Shown piece after piece: positions 42,131 through 54,017 of a DNA stretch of 64,000 nucleotides. Below the pieces are notes generated by a model. The model saw nothing but the letters and a program-made list of their open reading frames with translations, did no database searches and was not told where the DNA came from. Position numbers and translations under genes: made by a program. This DNA comes from Macropodus opercularis (taxonomy: Eukaryota > Chordata > Actinopteri > Anabantiformes > Osphronemidae): the NCBI GenBank assembly GCA_030770545.1, contig CM061097.1:21822501-21886500 (forward strand), given 5' to 3'. How positions within the stretch are numbered: the stretch's first letter is position 1; every line of letters starts with the position of its first letter.

Positions 42131-43284
42131 GCTGTGAATGCAGACGGACACAGCGACTCCACTACCGCTGTCCACGCTCTGGGCCCACGCTCCACCATGT
42201 GCTCACTCCTTCGGTGGGGAACATCCTTCACTCCTCCACCAGGGACAGGAACTCTCCGCCAAGCAGGAGCACACGCCACCCGTCACCGCTTCAGAGCCGT
42301 GGCCTCGCGCTCGGAGGAGCTGGTTCTTGCTCGTCATCGCCCAAGCTGAGGTCACCCAGGTGCTGGGAAACTCCTCGTGGCGAGGATTCAAGGCTTGGGA
42401 TTCACTGGTTATTCACATTCACTGTATTATTCACTCATTCATCCCAGGTTCTACTGCAATCAGAGCCACGAGTCATTTCAGAGCCTGACCGAGCCCTTTG
42501 TGAAGTGTTGCAGCCAAAACTAACTCGGGTGCCTGCTGTTCGCTGCCACCGTCACTCATTTCATGTGTTTGCGTTCCACTTATAACGTCCACGAAAAGCG
42601 TCACGTTCTGTCCGTTGTGGTATAGAACTCAAACTGGTACGGAAGTGAAACCGTATATAGTACGTGTGCTAAATAGAAGCACACTTTGAGTTCAAATGCT
42701 GAACTTATCATTGATTCATTCATTTCAGGTTCTTTTAGCGCCGCTGGTCCAGAAAGAAGGTGGGTAACAAACTGTCAGTCGCATGTTTCCTTAATGTGAG
42801 TAGTCTGCTGTGTGGGTGCAGGACTGTGCTCTACTGTGGACAGTAGGTGGCGCCGTGAGGCTGAGGTTGGAGCTGGAGCCAGGACTGAGTCTGGCTGGTT
42901 CCTTCATCAAGGCAAGATGCTCAGCTCAGCCTCTGAAGGAGCATCTGAGTCTACAGCAGCTTCACTAGGATGGATCAGAGCGACCAGGACCATCTGGAAC
43001 CATCGCGTTACATTTTGTTAGTAGTTTGATGTTTACCAGGATAACAAAAGGTTTTCTGCTTGTTTGTGCCAGTATTGAGCATAATAGTAGGATTGGAACA
43101 AATCAGTGTGTGTGAGTTCAGCAAAGAGAGCTCTAAGTTACGGAGGTCTTTGAAGGCCGCGCTGCGCCCCTTCCCTCGCTCACTACACGCTGAGCCGAGG
43201 AAAGGTCGTCGTCGTCTTTTCAATTCCTCCGTCTTCAGGGCGTTTACATCAGCCTGGTTTTAAAGCCGAGAGGGCGTCTGCTGC
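42131..43284. other. Spacer, no recognised gene
   Basis: Partly GC-rich (42131-42360). A splice-acceptor-like attcatttcag ends near 42729, with no recognisable exon after it. Confidence 0.45.
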
Positions 43285-43395
43285 TCCAAGCTGGTCTGGA
43301 GGCTGCTGTGATGTTTGGCAGCACGGGGAGAGCTCTGGGTGTTTCCAGACAGCAGGGCTAGCGACGGGTTTGAGCTGGGGGAGGGTCCGACGCAG
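43285..43395. repeat. 110-bp repeat shared with 20028-20150
   Basis: Second copy of the repeat described at 20028, in the same orientation. It diverges after gagggtccga. Confidence 0.75.
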
Positions 43396-44164
43396 GAGGC
43401 GCGAAGCAGTGGTAGTGATGCTGGTTTGGTCTGGAGTATGTGGAGCCTGGCTTCCAGACTGGAAGAAGCACAGAGTCGGACTCTCCCCACGCTCCAAGTG
43501 ACGTCCTGGTGGCAGGCGACCTGTGAGCCGACCCCGCAGCTTCGTCAAAGCTCACTGGCTTTTCAGGCTCCTCTGCAGATGAGACTCCAGTCCCAGCGTG
43601 TGAGCTTCACACAGAGGTCAAGGTACAAGTGACACAGTACCGGATAAGGAGGACTTGACTTGACATGTACAACAAGAGACTCCCGCTGACCTCCCACAGG
43701 TCCTCCACAGAGCATCACGACCTGCTCCATCAGCACACGGCGGCTCAGACGAAAGCTGTCCAGGGGCGATGGACACGTCTGGAAGATCGTGGGCCGTGCA
43801 ACGCTGGGCCCTGTACATGTGTCGAGTAGTATTTCACGGTGATTTGAAAACGGTTGTTTTCAACCTGCCCCTTTAAACGAGCTGATTTGTTTGTCTTTTC
43901 AATTGCTCCTGTAGTTTACGTGGTTTGTTTTGATGCTGAATGGATGGATGACTGCTGCACTTTGACACTTGATGTTTTTGTCGTGCATGTTGCAGTGACA
44001 ATAAAATGTCCTCTCTTCTCTTAAAAGGCATGTGGTTGAGTCGCACAGAAGCTCTTGTTTCACTAGTCCAGCCATCACCTACCGCCTCCAGACGTCCTCC
44101 TCTGCTGCAGGTCACACATTGGATAGCATGTAAATGAAGGGTCAGTAAATGAGTTATTCATTGT
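43396..44164. other. Spacer with a possible LINE 3' end
   Basis: Mostly unrecognised. The stretch 43920-44025 ends in gcagtgacaataaaatgtcc, which looks like the 3' UTR end of a LINE, but no coding part precedes it. Confidence 0.35.
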
Positions 44165-44225
44165 TTCAGCAGTTGTCTCAAGGCACTTTACAAGCAAGGT
44201 TTGAGATCAAACACAGCGAAGCGTT
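44165..44225 (-). mobile_element. L2 3' UTR relic
   Basis: About 60 bp matching, on minus, the L2 3' UTR core (ctcaaggcactttacaagc, gtttgagatc) seen at 20615-20650 and in copy B near 52310-52345. Confidence 0.6.
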
Positions 44226-45634
44226 TAAATGCAATCAATCAGTAAGTTCTAATCTTAATATATAGACGTTTATAGAGATATTAAAAGCAATATACTCTGC
44301 CTCCAGCAGAGCCAGGCCCAATGTGGCGAACATCCGCCTTGAGGGGGTAGAGAAGAGAGAGACAACGTAGTGGTCAGAGACGTCCCAACTCAGAGGAATT
44401 GAAGCCGAGGCAGCATTAGGTTCAAATAATCAAACATGAATGAGAAATATGCAAAGGCAGGCAAACAAAGTCACCTCTCTCTCCTGCAGGGAGACGCTCA
44501 CAGGAAGTGGGGAAGGACGGAGCCTGGGAGACGCTGGCTGTGTCCCCCAGCACAGCTCACATCTCCCCCGTCTCATTCTAGGGAGGTGGTTTGAACCCGG
44601 AACAAGGGTCACGATGTGGAGATTTCATACCAACAACTGTTTTGTCTAAGAGCCAGATTGTCTTCGGACCCAAGGCCAGCAAGCCTGCACAGCCTAGACA
44701 GGACCGGTTCTACTCTATTCTCAACCCTTTAGCCTGAACCACACGTATATGTGCTACATATGTATTCCACTACAAATGAACTAATTATGCATGGACTTTT
44801 TCCACCACAACGACACGACAAGAGGAAGCCGGCAGCAACAGGACAAACCCTGGGACAACGTAAGGCACAGTCACGATACTTTCTACAACAGGCAAATTAT
44901 TCATTAATTAACAAAAGAGCAATTTACCACAAAGCCAAATGTTCATGTTTTCAGCTATGTCACAGCCTCCACCGCTTCCTCTCTGCCAGGTCGACAGCGG
45001 GTAACCGCCTCACCAACGGAGTGTGACAGTGGACAAAGCAAAGGATCAGGCCACCGCCCTGTTCATCCATGGACACAACGTTTCTGAGAATGGAGAACAA
45101 CGCTGCGCTTTCCAAAACCACTGCCCTGCACCCACGGGGTAAAAAGTGAGACTGCAAGGAATAACTGCAGCCCCAGCAGCCTGTCAGCTCCTCCATCAGA
45201 GGGCCAGGAGGAAGAAGGAGCAAGGAACCACAGGCGTCTGCTGCGCGGAGCAACCGGAGACACTGGAAGGCGAAATCCCAGAGTTGATGCTGTACTGGAG
45301 GCGAGGTCCCGTCTCGAGGAGCCTCTCATCCAAAGAGCTGAAGACCCACTGAAACGGTGGGAGGCCGAGGCTTCGAGGATACTTCACTGCCGTTCCAACG
45401 CGAGCCACGTGGACGAAATATTGCCCTCAAGGTATCGGCATTGCAAAGATGAATACGTACTATAAAAAATGGCCAAAAAGGCTTCAGTCTACCCACGACC
45501 GGTTAAGGTGATGCTAGGAAGACGTCAGTCCCTCAGAGAGAGTCTCCTCAAAAACAGGACCGATAATCCCTGAGGCCCGTCCAAGCTGTGGCTTCTGGTA
45601 TTTCTGGTTCAAATGTGAAACAGTAGTGACTGCG
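44226..45634. other. Spacer with one array-unit relic
   Basis: No recognised gene. At 44845-44880 a run aaaccctgggacaacgtaag then gcacagtcacgata matches the 250-bp array module (for example 11715-11755), showing that module also occurs outside copies A and B. Confidence 0.45.
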
Positions 45635-46106
45635 TGTAATGGAATTTTTACTATATGTGACAGAACTGTGATGCATATTACTTGATATATCCTCATATGT
45701 ATTGGCTTTTATCTGTACTAAGTGAAGTAATCATAGAGTGAGTTATATACCTGCTTACAGAAATGTTTGAGAACAACGAGCCTTCTCTTCTGCCTTGAGA
45801 AAGGGAGGTAAGCTTTCGAGCTAGGTGGGGAGACACTGTCTAGTTCAAATTGGTTTACGACATGGGGCCATGGTGAGAGCACGGCAGCAGAACTTTGATT
45901 TACTTTGTTTCTGTTACACTTTCCCCCTGGTACAAGACAGTGACTGACCCTTAGTTGTGGGCTGATGAGTCTGAGTTACACTCAGGCAGGACAGCTTTGC
46001 ACTGACTCTGTGTACTTCTCTTCCTTCAAGAGTAAAAGACAACACGAAGACAACTTTGATTGGGTTTTGATTCATTCACCGGTTCCTACAGGTTTTTGCC
46101 TCCACA
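45635..46106 (+). mobile_element. Solo LTR of the ERV family
   Basis: 472 bp related to the 548-bp LTRs, from TGTAATGG to CCTCCACA, with internal deletions and many substitutions, so it is clearly older. It is flanked by the 5-bp direct repeat ctgcg (45630-45634 and 46107-46111), proving a separate integration followed by LTR-LTR recombination. Confidence 0.95.
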
Positions 46107-46369
46107 CTGCGCAAAAACAAGGCTTTTATGAAAACGCAGAATAAACAAATGTTCAGAAACACGCAAACCGTTCACAGTTGCTAAGTTAGGCTCAAATATA
46201 ATAGTTAATATATTCAACGACGAGCCGACTCTTTGAAGAGAGTCAGGCCAAAAGAGTGGGACAAAGCCCAGAGTAGTAGTTTGGTTGCAGTGAATGCGGC
46301 CGCCACATACACAGCTCCCTAGCGGTATTCTGACACGTGATTGGGGGATTGAAGCGTCACGTCAGTGCT
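46107..46369. other. Spacer
   Basis: No recognised feature. Confidence 0.4.
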
Positions 46370-46700
46370 TCTGTAATGTGATTGGCTGTGGGCGGGAAGA
46401 CGAGTTCCGACAACGCAGGCTAACAGTTGATGCTGATAATGACCGAGGACCAGAGTTTCCGCTTTCAGCTGTGTTGCGGTTGTTGTAGCCACCGCAACAT
46501 GAAGTTGAACACAGCAGAAGCCTGTTGACGGCCATTAACCCTGAACGTGACCATGAAGAGGCAGGTGTCGTTGATCCAGCTGTTCGGGCTAACCAGCTAG
46601 CTAGCTAGATAGCTAGCCAGCTAGCCGGTAGCCTCGCAGCTACACCGGGCACAGCAGCGAGGAGCAGCCTGGACTGTGACCTTGACCCGCCGCCATGTGA
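46370..46700 (+). promoter_or_regulatory. Possible CpG/CCAAT-type promoter and first exon
   Basis: An inverted CCAAT box (gtgattggctg) next to a GC box (gggcggg) at 46378-46397, then GC-rich sequence. An ATG at about 46552 opens a 15-codon frame (MKRQVSLIQLFG...), and gccgccatgtgagtac at 46689-46704 joins a Kozak-like ATG to a splice-donor-like GTGAGT. A tagc/ctag repeat lies at 46595-46626. No downstream exon recognised. Inference only. Confidence 0.35.
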
Positions 46701-48346
46701 GTACTCAGATGCTTCCAAGGCTGGGACGTCACAGAAAAGTCGATTTGCAGAGATGCGGGAGGACGAACATTTAGTTTCCCTCTCAAGTCCGACCTTTGAT
46801 TGACAGCTTCATTAACGTCCTGCTAAGACAAAGAAAAACCCTCAGAACAACCTCGACGTGTATTTGTACCGTGGTACTGAAATGCACATTGTTCATTCGG
46901 TGTAGTCGTTGACTCCAACACAGCTGCTGTGCTGAGAGCAGACTGGCCTGTAGGGTGGAGACCAGTTGATGGAGAAAGCATCACAGAGGTCGTCTAGATT
47001 TGATGAAGCCTGGTCATGATGTGCTTTGCAAGGTGGTGGTCATACGCGTGTTGCTGAGTCCACAGCCTATAGTCCCGCCTGATGTGAAGACGTGTCCCGT
47101 AGCGTGAGGCTGCCTGACCGTGACGCTTCTCTTCACGCGCTGCTTCCTTAGACGCTGTGTGACCGACGCTGGTCTGGTTCGGGACCATGCGACTGTGGTT
47201 GAGTCTCCAGATTAGGCTGATCAGTGGAGAGTTGGAGACGGTGCAGGGGATGGTGCTGTCACTGCTGGAGCCACTGATAGAAACTGAAATGATGCAACAC
47301 AAATATTAATGTAATACAGTGACGTGTGTAGTTTCTGGGCCTTGTGAGATTCATCGAACGCTCACCCAGGCTCTCCTCCCGTTTGTGCTGCTGACGGTGC
47401 AGCTGTCGTCCACATCGGTAGCATCGTGTGAGCGTAGCAGAGAGCTGCGGGTGTAGCAGAGCGGCTGTTCAGTCCGCTGGGCTGTGGTTGTGCTGTGGAG
47501 GGCGGTGGTGGACCAGCTGAGTCCAGGTTCAGCTGCAGCTCATCCAGTTTCCTACCTGCTCCAGGTGGACTTTACAAACAAATGGATTGACGCAGCTTTG
47601 AATTAATGAGGATTATTTTACTCAGTGGAAGTAAAACCTACCTACCTATCGTTCAGTGGCTTTATTTTGTGTAAACACACACACGCAGAAGCTTCACTTT
47701 GGAGACTGGAGCTGGAGAATGAAAGATCTTGACGTTCGGCACAAAGTACGTCACAAATGATGTCAGATAGTTTGTGTGTTTGTCTCGCCGGACACTTTTA
47801 AGTTGATAAATGAGTCCTTGTTACTGGTTCTGGTGCTGGTCAAGCACTGGAATCTGCCCTGGTCCTGAACCTTGACCCCCGTCAGCTGCAGTGAGGCGTT
47901 TCCTCCGGAGATCTGATCCCGGAACAGCGACGTCCTGCCTGTGAAGCGCTGGTCCTGGTTTGTGAGCTGGTCTCGGTAGTCATGGCAGGAGTGGACATGA
48001 AGGTCACATCAAGGTCAGCGTCTCCCTGAAAGCTGCACGGTAGCGCGCATGTTTCCATGGCAACACACGACGCAAACATTCATACAGAATTAGATGATTT
48101 AATTATTTAGAGGTTTTAAATATTCATTAGGTGAGGATCCTATAGCTGATTTAGTTCTACTTGAGTATTTCTTCGCTTTCTTGTTTCACTGTGATCATTT
48201 AGTCGACAGTTCACCCAGTGTAAAATTGAAAAGCTGCTTTCTGTCGTGTGAAACAGGCCTCATGGAGTTTGTGTTGTGCAAATCGCTGTATTTTTGGTTT
48301 TGAAGTGTCAAACGCTTTTAGTTCTTTTACGCAGCATAAAAATCTC
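46701..48346. other. Spacer before copy B, no recognised gene
   Basis: ORFs under 105 codons on both strands, none recognised. The sequence runs into copy B at 48347 without terminal repeats or a target duplication. If the duplication is larger than the window, part of this stretch may itself be duplicated outside. Confidence 0.45.
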
Positions 48347-48884
48347 ACCCATTGTCACTTACGTTGATGCTGTAATGAAACTTCTGTTTATTATAAATAA
48401 AACTTGTGTTAATGAAACCAGCTCAGAAATAGACGGCGTCGTCTGCTCTAAACGCTCGGCACCAAATGGAATCCGATTCAGTTCATTTCACTTTTTCATG
48501 TGTTTTTCTTGCTGGTTTTTAATATTTTTCTCGTTATGGGGGTTTGTGTGTTTCAGGCGATGTCCGTGACTCACACATCCAGCAGACAAAGAACGGGCCT
48601 GGTTCTGATTATCCGGTCCGCACAGCCGTCCGTGAGCAGGTCCGTTCTAAACAGAATCATCGTGTTTCTCTACAGGTGTGACGTCGTTGAGGTGCGTCCA
48701 GATCAGATGCGTCATGGATGAACATGTTCCAGTTAACGGAGGGCTGGGACCAAGTCCCCGACGCCGCTGGAGGAAGAGACCTACTGGGAGGAGGAAGAGC
48801 GTTTTTCTATTGGCTGGGATCGGTAGGAGAATTTCTCTAGTATGTTATTACCAGTAATGAGTGCGTCGCCTTCGCTGTGATCTT

Positions 48885-51805
48885 CCTGGTCCATATTCAG
48901 AGTTCTTAACTGAATTCTCAGAGTTTTTATCTAACTTAGTTCTCAGCACAGATAAAGTGATTGTAGTGGGTGACTTTAACATCCATGTAGATGTTGACAG
49001 TAACTTTCTCAACATTGCATTTAATTCACTACTGGATTCTATTGGTTTTAGTCAGCATGTGAATGAACCCACTCACTGTTTTAATCATACTCTCGATCTG
49101 GTCCTGACTTATGGGGTTGAGATTGATCATTTAAAAGTTCTCCCTCAAAACCCTCTGTTATCTGACCATTTCTTAATAACGTTTGAATTTACCATAACAG
49201 ACCTGACAACAGTTGGAAATAAGTTCTATTACAGCAGATGTTTATCTGATGATGCTGTTATTAGATTTAAGGAGATGATTCCATCATCTTTTGTCTCATT
49301 CCCTTGTAGCTACACAGAGGAGAGCAGTCATCTGAATCATGAGCAGGTAGATTGTCTTGTTGATGATGCTACAATTTTAGACTCTGTTGCTCCTCTGAAG
49401 AAGAAGCCAGTGAATCAGAGGAGGTTGGCTCCATGGTATAACTCAGATCCGCAGCCTTAAGCAGAGGACTCGAAAACTAGAAAGATTGTGGCGTTCCAAC
49501 AAATTAGGTGAATCCTGTCTAGCATGGAAAGACAGTTTAATACTATATAAAAAAGCACTTCGGGCTGCTAGAACCACATACTATTCATCATTAATTGAGG
49601 AAAATAAAAACAACCCCAGGTTTCTGTTCAGCACTGTAGCCAGGCTGACTAAGAGTCATAGCTGTGTTGAGCCTAGTGTCCCTTTAAATCTCAGCAGCAA
49701 CGACTTTATGAATTTCTTTACCAATAAAATCAGAACCATTAGAGAAAAGATTTATCAGAATCTGTCAACAAAAGTCATAAACCGATCTGCAGATCCAACA
49801 GCCTTAGATCTGCTGGTTAGACCTATGTCTTACTTAAACTGTTTTTCCCCCATAGATCACACTGAGGTAACTTCAATAATTAACTCTGCTAAATCAGCTA
49901 CTTGTCCCTTAGACTCAATCCCAACTAGATTACTCAAAGAAATTCTTCCATTAATCAGCACGTCCATATTAAATCAAATCAACCAATCGCTGGTTACAGG
50001 CTACGTACCACAGGCTTTTAAAGTTGCTGTGGTCAAACCTTTATTGAAAAAACCTACTCTTGACCCTAGAGAACTTGCAAATTATAGGCCTATATCCAAT
50101 CTGCCCTTTATTTCTAAAGTTCTTGAAAAAACCGTAGCTAAACAATTATGTGACCACTTGCGTAGAAATGACCTATATGAAGATTTCCAGTCAGGATTCA
50201 GATTACATCATAGCACAGAAACAGCTCTGATTAGAGTCACTAATGATCTTCTCACAGCTTCAGACAATGGTCTAGTTTCTGTACTTGTCCTGTTAGATCT
50301 TAGTGCAGCATTTGATACGATAGATCACAAGATTCTATTGCAGAGACTGGAACATAGCGTTGGGATTAAAGGAAAAGCACTGGGATGGTTTAAGTCTTAT
50401 CTGTTGAACAGATTCCAATTTGTCCATGTTCATGATCAATCTTCCATCCGCACAGGAATTAACTTTGGAGTTCCACAGGGTTCTGTGCTTGGTCCAATAC
50501 TTTTCAGTCTTTACATGTCTCCCCTTGGTAATATTATTAGAAAACATTCTATAAATTTCCACTGCTATGCAGATGATACTCAGTTATATTTGTCTATGAA
50601 ACTGTTAAGTACCTCAACCAACCCAGGGAATAAGGACCCAAATGCAGAGAGAAGCAGAGACCAGTTGCCGATTAACAAGGGTTTTAATGTCCACGAAGCA
50701 ATACACAAACAACGAGAGGCAACACTAACTGAAAACCACTGTGACTTACAGGGAAAACGACTACGAACGAAAATACTAACGAACAGACTAGACACTTAAT
50801 GATGAGCGAATACTGACAAGCTAGAGGTCGAGGTACAGCATAAGGACCTGATACCAACCGAGCGAGACACACTAGCAACACACAACTCTGACGACAAACC
50901 TAAAATACCCAACCTAATTAGAAACACCAAACACCTGCCCCTGCCTCCGGGACTCGGGAATTCGCCTCCTGGCGGACAAACTGCTGTAGTGCAACAGAAA
51001 CCAGAGGAAACAAACCAATTAGTCAACTTCAAACTTGTTTAAATGATATCAAATCCTGGATGTCCCATAACTTTCTCCAACTGAATTCAGATAAAACTGA
51101 GGTTATTATAATTGGTGCTAAAAACCAGAGAGACTCTTTATTGAATCAGATTGTTACTCTGGATGACATAACGTTAGCTTCAAGTTCTACTGTCAGGAAC
51201 CTTGGTGTCATTGTTGACCAAGATCTGTCCTTTACACCATATATTAAAGAAATCTCTAGAACCGCCTACTTCCACCTGAGGAATATTGCTAAAATTAGGA
51301 GCATCCTCTCACAGAGTGATGCTGAAAAATTAATCCATGCATTTGTTACCTCTAGGCTTGACGACTGTAACTCGCTGCTCATAGTTTGTCCCAATATCTC
51401 TTTGAAAATCCTCCAATTAATTCAAAATGCTGCAGCCAGAGTCTGACTGGACTTAGGAAGAGAGATCACATTTCTCCAACATTAGCTTCTCTGCATTGGC
51501 TCCCTGTCAAATCTAGGATAGAATTCAAAATTCTTCTCCTCACCTACAAAGCTCTTCATAATAAAGCTCCATCTTATCTTAAAGACCTCATCGCTCCTTA
51601 TGCTCCCAACAGAACGCTTCGTTCTCAGAGCGCTGGTCTACTTGTGGTTCCTAGAGTTTCTAAATGTAGAACAGGAGGCAGAGCATTTAGCTACCAAGCT
51701 CCTCTCCTATGGAACCAGCTTCCAGTCCAGGTTCGAGAAGCAGACACCCTCTCTAGTTTTAAAACTAGGCTTAAAACCTTTCTTTTTGACAAAGCGTATA
51801 GTTAG
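48885..51805 (+). pseudogene. L2 endonuclease-reverse transcriptase ORF, broken
   Basis: Endonuclease part to 49460 (VVGDFNIHVD, TLDLVLTYG, LLSDHFLITFEF), then a frame change. The RT starts near 49486 with KPLLKKPTLDP, FQSGFRLHHSTETALIRV, LLDLSAAFDTIDHKILL (motif A), GVPQGSVLGPILFSLYM and CYADDTQLY (YADD at 50566-50577). The nested solo LTR splits the frame 25 bases later. The C-terminal pieces are 51060-51446 (DKTEVIIIGAK, QSDAEKLIHAFVTSRLDD) and, after another frame change, 51386-51805 (PTLASLHWLPVKSRIEFKI). It is not functional. Confidence 0.92.
50603..50996 (-). mobile_element. Solo LTR nested in the L2 element
   Basis: 394 bp with TG...CA ends on either reading (tgttaagt to gcaaca), flanked by the 5-bp duplication gaaac (50598-50602 and 50997-51001). 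Minus orientation is preferred because ttctctctgcatttgggtcc lies near the end on that strand, a word I recall from the U5 side of fish LTR retrotransposons. No internal coding region remains. Probably Gypsy-type, by recall only. Confidence 0.9.
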
Positions 51806-53401
51806 AGATGGTTCTGGTCTCTCTGAACCATCTCTTAGTTAAGCTGCTATAGACTTAGATGCTGGGGGACGTCCTTCATTGACTGAGCTCTTTTTTCTCT
51901 TTTTCTTCTATCCACTAACATGCCTCCATTTCCACATGTGACTAACTTTGTCTCTGTTCTCTCCTAGTTGTGTTTCTCTCTTTCTGTCTCTCTCTATTCT
52001 CATCTACAGGAATCATCAGACTCAGAGTCGTGTGTCTCCAGTGTTCAGTTGCTGGTCCAACCATCCTGCCTGTGTTCTGTTGCTGCTTGTTTTGTTGTTG
52101 TGGTTGTGTTCTTTTCACTGTTCTCTATCCCCTCACCCCAACCGGTCAAGGCAGATGGCCGCCCACACTGAGCCTGGGTCTGCTGGAGGTTTCTTCCTCG
52201 TTAGAGAGGGAGTTTTTCCTCTCCGCTGTCGCTATTTAACTGTACAATTTATCGATTGGCTACAATTAAAAGCTTGCTCTATGTGGGAATTGTTGGGTTT
52301 AGTTGTGTAAGGTCTTAAAACCTTACTTGTAAAGTGCCCTGAGATAACTGATGTTGTGATTTGGCGCTATATAAATAAAGTTGAATTGAATTGAATTGAA
52401 TCTTTAATACGCGCAGGCGTAATGATGACACGTTGGGGTCCAGTCTCTGACGATGATGTTACACACATTGCTCTAAACCGAGTCTCTAGGTGGAGACGCA
52501 GCGTAGTTAGTTGATAGCAGTTTAAACCAGGTAGTGGTTTGCTGACGCATCAATATGTGACGTGTCTAATGTGTCTAATGTGAATGTTTGACGCTGGCTT
52601 GATTCTCGTTGCGTCTCTCGGGGCAGGACGAGCGTGTCCTGGAGGGATTCCTTCAGACATCAGGGTCGGAGTAAACCTCCGGCTGGTCGCCTCCTCTCAG
52701 ACCTACCTGATCCCGCGGTTCCTAAAGGTGAGGTAACGACAACAACAGCGATGCTTTACGCACGGTCACGTACTCTACGCGTCCACGGCTTCTTTGCACG
52801 GGGTAGATTAGAGCCGATTCCTGAGGGCCTTTCACTGGCTGCAGGGTCTCCTCAGAGGAGGACGGATCGCTGCTGGCTCATCCAAAAACCAGAGGCGAGC
52901 GTTAATCTACACACGAACGCACACAGTTCACTTCCTGTCCTAGAGAAATGGCGCCAACGTTTACTTATGTCGGTTATTTATATGCTCATTTTCATATTAG
53001 AAATCAATCAGATATCAGTAGAATTAATAGAGGTGACAAGTCACGTTAAACACTCACACTGTACATGATCCTATTTAACCTGTGTGTTTCTAATATAAAT
53101 GCACAGACGAGTTTTAGGTCACGTCATTGTGATGTTTGTGTTTTTACCCTGCAGGCCAAGAAAGTTCTACACCGGGCAGCACAACGAGAGCCGCTGCTAC
53201 GTTCTGCACCAGGACGAGAAAAGCCAAAGCCCCACTGAGAACGTAGCACCAAGAACCGACGCCAGAAAACCTACACGGTTTGTCAGACGCTGCAGCAAAC
53301 TGCGCTTACGTGACACTGACCCACAGGGAGTTTGAGGACAGGCTGAGCGAAGGATGGCGCTCATACACACTCTAGTGTGTTACTGTGGCGCTGATTACTG
53401 T

Positions 53402-54017
53402 ACAACAAAGGAGCAACCCCCTCCTCCCCCACACTGAGCTCTCTGCCTTCCTCACATTGAGGGAGGTGGAGTCATTTCAACGCTGCAGAACAAAGTGAAG
53501 AGTTGCCTGAATCAACTGAAACCGTGACTATGCAGCACTGTTCAGAAACACATACGCGTCTGTCCAGCCAGTCGACGATAGGAACCTGAAGCTGAGTGTT
53601 AGAAACGATGTTTGAATGGTAGTGATGCAAACAGAGTCACTACACAGGCCCTGAATAAAATACTAGCAACCACAGACATCGGCCAAACTAAGGAGTCGAT
53701 GCCCCGGAGGAGCAGCAGAACCAGCGTCTGCTCAACCAACGTGACGGACGGCGGACGCAGCGGCTCAGCTGAAGCCTGAACATTCTACCCATGCGCTGCT
53801 ACGCAGACACGTCCACGTGTTGGTTCTGCTTTTAAGTTTGAGGAAGTGCACACACAGTAACATGCTATAAATGACACTGACTGTGTTTCTGGACTTTATT
53901 GATTTGTATCTATTATTGGAAATTCTATCAAATGTACGGTTTACCAAAAAAAAGCAGCAACATGACAAAGTCTCCCTCAGCAAACTGTTGGACCGACTCA
54001 CGTTTGTTAATGTGTTC
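53402..54017. repeat. Minisatellite relic and paralogous block, copy B
   Basis: Counterpart of 2306-2920, one A longer in the A-run near 53946. See copy A. Confidence 0.9.

Larger units (their letters stand above)
48885..52400 (+). mobile_element. L2-type LINE insertion, only in copy B
   Basis: 3516-bp 5'-truncated L2-type (CR1-superclade) LINE. It is flanked by tctt at 48881-48884 and 52401-52404, a single tctt at 532-535 in copy A. It ends with ttgtgatttggcgctatata and ttgaattgaattgaattgaa. It inserted after the A/B duplication, or into only one lineage of it. A 394-bp solo LTR is nested at 50603-50996. Confidence 0.96.

Noticed and set aside
41695..42585. 296-codon plus-strand ORF
   Set aside because: Only about 40 codons (42005-42130, two frames) resemble a Tc1 transposase; the remainder shows no motif and overlaps other equally long frames.
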